6,747 nt of DNA from CBIFWW01 sp966186435. GTDB taxonomy: Bacteria; Pseudomonadota; Gammaproteobacteria; Enterobacterales; Enterobacteriaceae. The notes below the pieces were generated by a model. That model saw only the letters and a program-made list of their open reading frames with translations. It had not been told where the DNA came from and ran no database searches. Position numbers and translations under genes: made by a program. The first letter of the stretch is position 1. Each line of letters opens with the position of its first letter. This document shows positions 1 to 5,067 of this stretch, piece after piece. Location of the stretch: NCBI GenBank assembly GCA_966186435.1, contig CBIFWW010000167.1:1-6747 (forward strand), given 5' to 3'.

Positions 1-19
1 ATATCAATTATATTAATCT

Positions 20-240
20 TTCGTCATCATTCTGGATGTGGAACTGTCTGCAATAGATGGTTTTAGTCTGTTAAAAAGAATAAAAGCAATGCGGGAAGAT
101 GTTTAGGTATTGTTATTATCTTTATACTCGGAATCTTTTACACCGGGCGTGCTATTAGGGTAGGAGCCAATGATTTTGTTAGCAAAAGAAAGATTATAAC
201 GATATCACTCATGCCGTGGGCATGATTTCCAAATTGCTGT
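20..240 (+). pseudogene. Decayed FimZ-like response regulator receiver domain fragment
   Basis: Translating the plus strand gives a clear stretch of a LuxR/FimZ-type response regulator receiver domain: ILDVELSAIDGFSLLKRIK, which contains the phosphoacceptor aspartate (codon at about 35-37), then VLLLSLYSES, then in the next frame FYTGRAIRVGANDFVSKRK, then after a further shift NDITHAVGMI. FimZ of enterobacteria has this same order (LD..LPG.DGF..LKRIK, LFLSSKSE.FYAGRAI.AGANGFVSK, NDI.HAV.MIL). The frame is broken by an in-frame TAG at about 107, a one-base loss in the T run near 137-140 and another indel near 195-200. The N-terminal part lies outside the window or is gone, and no C-terminal LuxR-type DNA-binding helix-turn-helix follows position 240. 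It is therefore a dead gene. FimZ itself regulates type 1 fimbriae; the relic could also come from a close paralogue. Confidence 0.8.
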
Positions 241-436
241 TGCCCAGGCTCAGGCGGCGGCTGATTCTAAGACTAAACAAACCAGCAAGACTCGCTGTTT
301 GGTCTTCACTCTTCTTTTTCGAAACTTCATTGGATTGAAAAGGTAAATCGGTGGCAGGAAGGGCTTGGTTAATAGGCGGTTATCACTTACTGTCTTGAAT
401 CGCACGAACCAATAATTCTGATAATAAAGGTACCCC

Positions 437-1264
437 ATGAAGACTTACCCGTTCCGCCAGGTGGATGTTTTTGGCCGCACCCGATTAAAAGGCAACCCGC
501 TGGCCGCGGTGATTAATGCCGATGGCCTTTCCGATGAGACTATGCACAACTTTGCCCGCTGGACTAACCTCAGCGAAACTATCTTCTTACAAACCCCTAC
601 CCACCCGCAGGCGGATTATAAAGTGCGAATATTTACCCCTTCTGGCGAGCTTCCTTTTGCCGGCCACCCCACCTTAGGGGCGGCATGGATTTGGCTAACC
701 GCCACCGGTAGCCAGGAGAAAACCACCCTGATTCAGGAGTGCCGGGCTGGGCTTATCCACCTGCAACATCATCAGGGCCAGCTCAGCTTTATGGCCCCCC
801 CACTGGTCAAGGCTGGGGTGCCGGAACCGGCTGAAGTAGACAGCGCTTGTGCCGCCCTGGGTATCTCCCCGGCGGAGTTGGTAGCCTGCCAGTGGGTAGA
901 TAACGGCCCAGGCTGGATGGGGATTTTGGTGGCAACAGAAGCGCAACTGGCGGCGATACAGCCGGATTATGCCCGCCAGGGGAATAAAAAAGTTGGGGTT
1001 TGCGCCATTAAGCCTGGCGGTAAGGGCCTGGAAGTTCGTGCCTTCTGCGGCCCTATCGAAAAAGAAGACCCGGTAACCGGCAGCTTAAATGCTTCCCTGG
1101 CACAATGGCTGACTAAATCCGGCTATTTGCCGGGTGATTATCAAGCCACCCAGGGCACGGCAGTAGGCAGCGATGGGGTGATCCAGATCCATACCGACAG
1201 CCAGGGGATTTGGGTGGGCGGCACGGTAGTGGAGGTGATCCGCGGCGAAATTCAGCTGGGCTGA
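437..1264 (+). CDS. PhzF family isomerase/epimerase-like protein
   Basis: The 275-residue product is a PhzF-superfamily protein with the diaminopimelate-epimerase-like double-hotdog fold. Diagnostic segments in order are QVDVF (8-12), GNPLAAV (19-25), NLSETIF (44-50) with the conserved glutamate E47, RIFTPSGELPFAGHPTLG (64-81) with H77, EDPVTGSLNASL (210-221) with D211, and the C-terminal IWVGGTVV (258-265). E47, H77 and D211 match the Glu/His/Asp active-site trio of Pseudomonas PhzF. Length fits the family (about 260-300). PhzF itself isomerises a phenazine precursor, but most enterobacterial homologues (YddE type) have no known substrate, and no phenazine genes are present here, so a biosynthetic role is not implied. 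The ATG at 437 follows an AAAGG ribosome site six bases upstream and begins the usual MKxYPFRQVDVF N-terminus. The gene stands alone and is convergent with ppaC. Confidence 0.93.
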   Translation: MKTYPFRQVDVFGRTRLKGNPLAAVINADGLSDETMHNFARWTNLSETIFLQTPTHPQADYKVRIFTPSGELPFAGHPTLGAAWIWLTATGSQEKTTLIQECRAGLIHLQHHQGQLSFMAPPLVKAGVPEPAEVDSACAALGISPAELVACQWVDNGPGWMGILVATEAQLAAIQPDYARQGNKKVGVCAIKPGGKGLEVRAFCGPIEKEDPVTGSLNASLAQWLTKSGYLPGDYQATQGTAVGSDGVIQIHTDSQGIWVGGTVVEVIRGEIQLG

Positions 1265-1292
1265 TTGATTTATCACTCAATTTTAAATTGCG

Positions 1293-1316
1293 CTAAGGCC
1301 GCTACTGCGGTCTTAG
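1293..1316. terminator. Hairpin after the PhzF-family gene, weak candidate terminator
   Basis: A 10-bp stem (1293-1302 with 1307-1316, one G-U pair, four-base loop TACT) lies 28 bases after the stop codon of the PhzF-family gene. An AT-rich near-palindrome (1278-1290) precedes it. No proper U tract follows on either strand, so it may end transcription weakly or simply stabilise the 3' end. The LysR remnant's stop codon falls inside it. Confidence 0.4.
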
Positions 1317-1460
1317 ATATTGAAGTGCATTTTCAAATGGTCGTACAGCTGGCGCACCAACCGGGAGAACTGGCTGCGGTGCAGGTAGATAAAGTTAAGC
1401 CGTATGGCCGTCATCGATGATCCAGAAACCTTGGATATGATGCCTTGATCATTAGGCCTC
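1313..1460 (-). pseudogene. Probable remnant of a LysR-type regulator C-terminus
   Basis: On the minus strand the frame ending at TAA 1313-1315 reads LNFIYLHRSQFSRLVRQL followed by YDHLKMHFN. The pattern (a hydrophobic strand, Y-x-HR-x-x-x-S-x-x-VR-x-x-x-D-x-L) is what ends the effector-binding domain of LysR-type regulators (typically YPHRR.LS..VR.FIDWL). Only about 25-45 residues are recognisable. The frame stays open upstream to about 1494 without clear similarity and then runs into the ppaC terminator, and no helix-turn-helix coding part exists between here and ppaC. I read it as the tail of a deleted regulator. PhzF-family genes often sit beside LysR genes, which fits, but the match is short and by eye only. 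Confidence 0.42.
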
Positions 1461-1494
1461 GAAAAATTGAGATTTTGCACCCTGCTTCGGTGCC

Positions 1495-1523
1495 AAAAAA
1501 TCCGTGGCTTGCGCCACGGATTT
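1495..1523 (-). terminator. Intrinsic terminator of ppaC
   Basis: A perfect 11-bp stem (1498-1508 with 1513-1523) with a TTGC tetraloop on the plus strand is followed, on the minus strand, by six T residues (plus-strand A run 1495-1500, three of which also close the stem). It lies about 65 bases beyond the ppaC stop codon and has the layout of a strong Rho-independent terminator for minus-strand transcription. Confidence 0.87.
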
Positions 1524-1587
1524 GTGTATCAACGTTAAGGTCATTTTCCTTTGGATAGTGCTTCACCAGTGTAGGAATGTTAACTCA

Positions 1588-2487
1588 TTAAGCCAGAGCG
1601 CTGATACGGGCTTCCATCCACGGCAGCATTTGTTTCTTCCGGCTTAACATGCCTGGCACTACGGTAGATTCGAAATGGCTGCTCTTCGGCCCACTGAAAT
1701 AGAGGGAAGAATGACTTTCACGGATATCCGTCACCATCATTACCACTAAATCACTGGCGGTGGAACTTGCCAGCGCTGCCATGGCGTTAAGCAGCTCATC
1801 CATCACCGGGGTTACCTGATCCGGGGAGCTTACTTCGATCTGGGCGATGCGCACTTTCATGCCGCCAATCTCAAAGGCTTTCATGTCTTTATTCAGCAGG
1901 GTCTCGGCAGATAGGCCGTCGATATCGGTTTTTGCCCGCAGCAGATCGGCAGCAAAGGCGTTGCGGTCAACCCCGGCGGCCAGCGCTAACTCACCGGCCA
2001 CGGTGATATCCGTTTCAGTGGTGGTAGGTGAACGCAGATCGATAGTGTCGCTTAACAGCGCCCCGAGCAACAATGTCGCATGGGAGGCTGGCAGCTCACG
2101 GCGCATTTCAGCATCCATCATGGTCCACAGCAAGGTGGCAGTGCTACCTACCGGGCGAATGGTCAGCTCCAGCGGCAGAGCGGTAACCAGATCACCCAGA
2201 CGGTGGTGATCGGTCACCCCGATGATGTTGCTTTCCATCAGATCGGCCGGGCCTTGGGCAGGCTCATTAAAATCCACCATCCATACGGACTCGCCCTTCA
2301 GTGGCATGGTCAGCAACTCAGGCAATGCTAGCCCGGCACACTCGAAAATAAAGCGCGTCTCCCGGTTCGCTTCGCCCAAACGCCAGGCTTGGGCAGGGCG
2401 CTGGTTTTGCGTCAGCCAATGAGCTGCCACAACGGCACTACAAACGGTATCGCTATCAGGATTAAGATGGCCAAAAACGTGTATCAC
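1588..2487 (-). CDS. ppaC: Manganese-dependent (family II, DHH) inorganic pyrophosphatase
   Basis: The enzyme hydrolyses pyrophosphate to two phosphates in the cytosol, using Mn2+ or Co2+. All family II signatures are present (numbering from the GTG start, 299 residues): FGHLNPDSD at 5-13 with H7, D11 and D13; VDFNE at 71-75 with D72; TDHHR at 92-96 (the DHH motif); LLSDTIDLRSPTTTETD at 144-160 with D147; and the DHHA2-domain SRKKQ at 282-286, which binds substrate. Family members are about 305-310 residues, so it is full length. The frame stays open to a TTG at 2607, but that extra 40-residue stretch is not family-like and lies over a fluoride riboswitch. The GTG at 2487 gives the canonical N-terminus MIHVFGH and has a GGGGA ribosome site seven bases upstream. 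Enterobacteria normally rely on the unrelated family I Ppa, so this is probably an accessory, fluoride-induced enzyme. The gene is monocistronic. Confidence 0.95.
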   Translation of the reverse strand: MIHVFGHLNPDSDTVCSAVVAAHWLTQNQRPAQAWRLGEANRETRFIFECAGLALPELLTMPLKGESVWMVDFNEPAQGPADLMESNIIGVTDHHRLGDLVTALPLELTIRPVGSTATLLWTMMDAEMRRELPASHATLLLGALLSDTIDLRSPTTTETDITVAGELALAAGVDRNAFAADLLRAKTDIDGLSAETLLNKDMKAFEIGGMKVRIAQIEVSSPDQVTPVMDELLNAMAALASSTASDLVVMMVTDIRESHSSLYFSGPKSSHFESTVVPGMLSRKKQMLPWMEARISALA

Positions 2488-2537
2488 AAATGTATCCCCA
2501 ATGAGGGTGGTATTCAGGTCGGAAGTGATTGCGATAA

Positions 2538-2574
2538 CCTGATATACCCCCTTTAAACCAAGAGTCATATCAGG
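2538..2574 (-). promoter_or_regulatory. Candidate expression platform of the fluoride riboswitch
   Basis: On the minus strand, CCTGATAT (2574-2567) pairs perfectly with ATATCAGG (2545-2538). The first two bases of the left arm (2574-2573) are also the last two bases of the aptamer pseudoknot strand ACGCC (2577-2573), so the hairpin and the ligand-bound pseudoknot should compete. The loop holds AAAGGGGG, which can also pair with ATACCACCC nearer the GTG start. No U tract follows, so control is more likely at translation or through Rho than by an intrinsic terminator. The overlap is seen in the sequence; the switching mechanism is inferred. Confidence 0.55.
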
Positions 2575-2626
2575 CGTCATCAGCCCCGAAATGGGGCGGT
2601 TGGGCAAGGTGGAACGCCATCACCTT
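2571..2626 (-). promoter_or_regulatory. Fluoride (crcB-motif) riboswitch aptamer
   Basis: The minus-strand leader of ppaC carries the conserved crcB-motif elements in order: GGTGATGGCGTTCCACC, then AACCGCC, then GGGGCTGATGACGCCTGA. The structure can be assembled by hand. Stem P1 is AAGGTG (2626-2621) with CACCTT (2611-2606). A five-base-pair hairpin is GCCCC (2597-2593) with GGGGC (2587-2583). The defining pseudoknot pairs GGCGT in the P1 loop (2618-2614) with ACGCC (2577-2573). Fluoride riboswitches are known to control fluoride exporters (CrcB/Fluc, EriC-F) and fluoride-sensitive enzymes, including inorganic pyrophosphatases. The downstream gene here is exactly such an enzyme, which strongly supports the call. 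The aptamer starts about 10 bases after the predicted transcription start and ends about 85 bases before the GTG start codon. Confidence 0.93.
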
Positions 2627-2644
2627 ATATAAAGCAAGGTTGCT

Positions 2645-2673
2645 AGTGTAAAGCAGCTTAAAAGGGCTGTCAG
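2645..2673 (-). promoter_or_regulatory. Sigma70-like promoter of ppaC
   Basis: On the minus strand, CTGACA (2673-2668; five of six to TTGACA) and TACACT (2650-2645; four of six to TATAAT) are separated by 17 bases. Transcription would begin near 2638, a few bases before the fluoride aptamer, which is the geometry a riboswitch needs. An alternative pair nearer the gene would start inside the aptamer and was rejected. Confidence 0.6.
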
Positions 2674-2717
2674 CAGGATTGTGGCACCACAGAAGGGGAG
2701 TTATTGATAAAGGCTAA

Positions 2718-2873
2718 AGGTGGAATATTTACACAAGACCGGTAGCCCGGGTAAAGACTGACAGCTGTGGTAATGTGGTGATCCGATTAGGGGAAAAGGC
2801 CCATATCAATGGTCGTACTAAGCTTGATAATGGTAAATCCAGCGAGTTTCAGCCGTTTTTGGAGGCAAGTTAG
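2718..2873 (+). pseudogene. Fragment of an AIDA-type autotransporter beta-barrel domain
   Basis: The plus strand has a 51-codon open stretch ending at TAG 2871-2873. It reads WNIYTRPVARV, GNVVIRLGEKAHI and then KLDNGKSSEFQPFLEAS. This matches the order seen in the C-terminal translocator domain of AIDA-type autotransporters, where a strand of the type W..QP.AQ is followed by GN..TRLG.R and then a charged turn and FQPF.EANW. It is bounded by a stop at 2715-2717 and by the final TAG, where family members continue for roughly another 100 residues to the terminal phenylalanine. It has no start, no ribosome site and no passenger domain, so it is a relic. It sits between the ppaC promoter and the sugar operon's 3' end. 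The identification is from recalled family pattern, not from a search. Confidence 0.6.
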
Positions 2874-2878
2874 CATTG

Positions 2879-2906
2879 TCCTGTGGGGATTCTGCCCCCC
2901 ACAGGA
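2879..2906 (-). terminator. Hairpin at the 3' end of the sugar operon
   Basis: A perfect 10-bp GC-rich stem (2879-2888 with 2897-2906, eight-base loop) starts 16 bases beyond the stop codon of the last operon gene. No U tract follows on the minus strand, so it is either a weak intrinsic terminator or a 3'-end protecting stem. Placement supports an operon end; mechanism is uncertain. Confidence 0.5.
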
Positions 2907-2922
2907 ACATTGGTATAGTTAA

Positions 2923-3951
2923 TTAGTGGGTATTTTGGATATACACCGGGCGATTTTCTTTCAATGATTTAAGGCCTTCACGAACTAACACCAACGCCAT
3001 TTTCCCGTCGTGGCCGGTAACCTGGGTAGCAGTATCATGGCGAATAGCATCGATAAAAGCCTCGGCTTCTTTTAAATAGGCTTCCTGATACAGTTTAGTC
3101 CATGACGGCATTGATTCGGTCACAATGGTTTTATCCCTGGTAACCACCTCAACATTGTTATTATTTTGACGACCAACCTTCACAATACCGTGGGTGCCGA
3201 GTATTTCCGCGCGGGCATCATAGCCGTATTGGACGTATTGCGCTCCGTCAATCATGCCAAGAATACCGTTGGAGAACTGCATCAGTACCGCGCAGGTATC
3301 ATAGTAGTCGGGATATTGTTCTGCTTTTTCCGGGGATCGGAAGTTGCGGCCTATCACATGGATCATGGTCGCTTCCGCACCGGCGTACCAGCGCAGCGTA
3401 TCAAGGTCATGGCTGTTTACTTCAGCAACTGGGCCGCCGCTTTTTGAGATATCAAACATCCACTCTTTGGGTTCACTGGGGCCATGTGTTAACGATTTCA
3501 GTAGTGTCACTTCGCCAATAGCACCGCTGTCGATCGCCTGCTTGCCCTTGCAAAAGTTTTCGTCGAAGCGGCGCATAAACCCAAGCTGTAATTTCACGTT
3601 GTTTTCACTGCATGCCTGGATCATTTCGTCGCATTCTTCTTCGGTCACCGCCATTGGCTTTTCACAGAAAATATGTTTTTTGGCCCTGGCGGCGGAAATA
3701 ACAATATCGCGATGAAATTGCGTGGGTGTTACTACAACAATGGCGTCGATGTGCTCATTCTTTAGCGCGTCTTGATAATCGGTATATTGATATTCCACCT
3801 GTAAAATATTTTGTGCTTGTTCCAGGTTTTGCAGGGAAGGGTCGCAAATAGCGATCAATTTCGCATGTCGCAGATGGCTATTATAGTTGAGTGCATGAAT
3901 CATACCGGCGCGGCCACAGCCAATAAGACAGACATTAATGGTATTTTGCAT
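2923..3951 (-). CDS. Gfo/Idh/MocA family NAD(P)-dependent oxidoreductase
   Basis: A 342-residue soluble dehydrogenase of the glucose-fructose oxidoreductase/inositol 2-dehydrogenase family. The N-terminal Rossmann domain carries GCGRAG at 11-16 with the acidic D37 (ICDPS) at the end of the second strand, then VVVTPTQFH (72-80) and CEKPMA (96-101) with the catalytic lysine K98. The substrate domain contains SKSGGPVAEVNSHDLDTLRW (169-188) with catalytic-type H181. At the position where myo-inositol dehydrogenase has an aspartate four residues before that histidine, this protein has E177. D37 suggests a preference for NAD over NADP. The ATG at 3951 has an AGAGG ribosome site six bases upstream. 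It is the last gene of the PTS operon, 63 bases after deoC with a hairpin between. The likely role is oxidation of a hydroxyl on the imported sugar, polyol or its phosphate; the substrate cannot be named. Calling it IolG would go too far, because no other inositol genes are present. Confidence 0.9.
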   Translation of the reverse strand: MQNTINVCLIGCGRAGMIHALNYNSHLRHAKLIAICDPSLQNLEQAQNILQVEYQYTDYQDALKNEHIDAIVVVTPTQFHRDIVISAARAKKHIFCEKPMAVTEEECDEMIQACSENNVKLQLGFMRRFDENFCKGKQAIDSGAIGEVTLLKSLTHGPSEPKEWMFDISKSGGPVAEVNSHDLDTLRWYAGAEATMIHVIGRNFRSPEKAEQYPDYYDTCAVLMQFSNGILGMIDGAQYVQYGYDARAEILGTHGIVKVGRQNNNNVEVVTRDKTIVTESMPSWTKLYQEAYLKEAEAFIDAIRHDTATQVTGHDGKMALVLVREGLKSLKENRPVYIQNTH

Positions 3952-3982
3952 TTTTAACCTCTAACAACAGTCGGCTTATAGT

Positions 3983-4008
3983 CGCGCCTGCCGACCCTGG
4001 CAGGCGCG
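3983..4008 (-). other. Intercistronic hairpin between the aldolase and dehydrogenase genes
   Basis: A perfect 10-bp, GC-rich inverted repeat (3983-3992 with 3999-4008, loop of six) starts seven bases after the deoC-like stop codon and ends about 31 bases before the next start. No U run follows. Such stems usually stabilise the upstream mRNA end or lower expression of the gene behind it, so the dehydrogenase may be made at a different level from the PTS genes. Function is inferred. Confidence 0.6.
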
Positions 4009-4014
4009 GGGGCA

Positions 4015-4698
4015 TTATTTCTGGTTCAGCGCGCGCAGTTCATGGATGATTTTAATGCCCGCAGAGCTACCCAAGCGCGTGGCGCCAGCGTCAACCATTG
4101 CTTTTGCATCTGCCAAGGTGCGAATACCACCAGCCGCTTTGACCTGTACATCAGGCCCCCCGTGCAGTTTCATCAACCGAACGTGCTCCACGGTTGCCCC
4201 GGCGGTACCAAAGCCGGTGGAGGTTTTAATAAAGTCAGGTTTCACCTCGGAGGCTATTTTCGCCACGGCGATAATTTCTTCTTCGGTTAAATAGCAGGTT
4301 TCAAAAATCACCTTGGATATAATCCCCGCCTTTCTGGCAACATTCACTAGCGCCTGCATCTCGTCGCGAATGTAGTCGTAATCGTGCTCCTTAACCTTGC
4401 CCACATTTAGCAAGTAATCGAACTCTTGCGCGCCATTATCCACGGCGTCATGTGCTTCAAATACTTTGGTCGCGATAGTGGTTTGCCCTAACGGGAAGCC
4501 AATCGCCGCGCCGGTTAGTACCGTGGAGCCTTGCAGCATGTCGCGGCACATTGCTACTGGCCACGAGTTGATGGCAACGGAGGCAAAACCGTATTCGCGG
4601 GCCTCATCGCACAATATTTGAAAATGCTCACGCGTGGCATAGGCGTGAAGATTAGTGTGATCAAACAGGGCGGCTAATTGCTTTTCAGAAAATACCAT
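4015..4698 (-). CDS. deoC: DeoC-family (deoxyribose-phosphate-like) aldolase
   Basis: A 227-residue class I aldolase of the short DeoC type (usual length about 215-230; E. coli DeoC is about 259). Conserved parts in order are FDHTNL (12-17), AIGFPLGQTTIATKVFEA (65-82), EFDYLLNVG (92-100) with the catalytic aspartate D94, KVIFETCYLTEEE (129-141), FIKTSTGFGT (157-166) with Schiff-base lysine K158, VKAAGGIRT (186-194) with the second active-site lysine K187, and the phosphate-binding RLGSSAG (208-214). DeoC splits 2-deoxyribose 5-phosphate into glyceraldehyde 3-phosphate and acetaldehyde. Two segments depart from the usual consensus: FDHTNL in place of IDHTLL, and SVAINSWPV (40-48) in place of a VCVNP-type strand, so another phosphorylated substrate is possible. 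The ATG at 4698 has a GAGG ribosome site eight bases upstream. It lies between HPr (76-base gap) and the dehydrogenase. No other nucleoside-catabolism gene is nearby, which supports a sugar-pathway role. The family is certain, the substrate is not. Confidence 0.92.
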   Translation of the reverse strand: MVFSEKQLAALFDHTNLHAYATREHFQILCDEAREYGFASVAINSWPVAMCRDMLQGSTVLTGAAIGFPLGQTTIATKVFEAHDAVDNGAQEFDYLLNVGKVKEHDYDYIRDEMQALVNVARKAGIISKVIFETCYLTEEEIIAVAKIASEVKPDFIKTSTGFGTAGATVEHVRLMKLHGGPDVQVKAAGGIRTLADAKAMVDAGATRLGSSAGIKIIHELRALNQK

Positions 4699-4774
4699 CT
4701 TGGTTACCTCAAAGATTATGAAAGACGTTCAATAGCTGTGATGACTTATCGCAGCGCTTATTTCTGGCAATAAT

Positions 4775-5044
4775 TCAGGGTGTTTCTTCAACCAATGTCG
4801 CCAGATAATTCCCCAGCGCTTCACTGGCTTGCTGTTCTTCTTCGCCTTCGCAGGTCAACGTAACCTGGTCTCCGACCACCACGCCCAGCTTCATTAAGGC
4901 CAGCATGCTGCGCCCATCGGCGGTTTTGTCCTGCTTGATTAACGTAACCTTGCAGCTGTAGCGCTTCACCATTTTGGAAAATGTCGCGCAGGGGCGGCTA
5001 TGAAGCCCCGTTGGGTTTATAAAACGAATATCTTTGGTTATCAC
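4775..5044 (-). CDS. HPr-like PTS phosphocarrier protein
   Basis: An 89-residue HPr-domain protein, slightly longer than E. coli HPr (85). The active-site loop is GLHSRPC at 13-19 with the phosphorylatable H15 and the neighbouring R17, and the second signature is DGRSMLALMKLG (43-54) with S46 and the hydrophobic docking face M47-M51. It should accept phosphate from enzyme I at H15 and pass it to an EIIA. Housekeeping HPr is encoded with ptsI and crr; this copy is in a substrate-specific operon, 23 bases after the EIIBC gene, so it is a dedicated paralogue. The start is GTG at 5044 with an AAGGGA ribosome site six bases upstream. S46 is the site used by HPr kinase in Gram-positive and some other bacteria; in enterobacteria it is usually not phosphorylated. 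No EIIA domain is fused to it, unlike FPr (FruB). Confidence 0.93.
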   Translation of the reverse strand: MITKDIRFINPTGLHSRPCATFSKMVKRYSCKVTLIKQDKTADGRSMLALMKLGVVVGDQVTLTCEGEEEQQASEALGNYLATLVEETP

Positions 5045-5067
5045 AGGTCATCCCTTAACAGTGAGTG

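Noticed and set aside
271..304. Nine-base inverted repeat (one G-U pair) followed by a T-rich stretch
   Set aside because: The loop is 16 bases and the stem is AT-rich, and the T run is interrupted by C, so it is too weak to call a terminator.
395..425. TTGAAT and GATAAT as a promoter for the PhzF-family gene
   Set aside because: The spacer is 19 bases and the start would fall only about five bases before the ATG, leaving the ribosome site untranscribed.
250..438. Minus-strand 62-codon open frame upstream of the PhzF-family gene
   Set aside because: It lacks recognisable domains, overlaps the intergenic leader and the start of the PhzF-family gene, and shows no convincing ribosome site. I see no supported feature in 241-436 apart from that gene's ribosome site.
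1477..1494. Short inverted repeat GCACC/GGTGC beside the ppaC terminator
   Set aside because: Five pairs with a bulged extension and no U tract on the relevant strand; probably incidental.
2624..2652. Minus-strand TTTACA-N17-TATAAG promoter upstream of ppaC
   Set aside because: It matches sigma70 well, but transcription would begin near 2617, inside the fluoride aptamer, and destroy it. The upstream CTGACA-N17-TACACT pair starts before the aptamer and is preferred.
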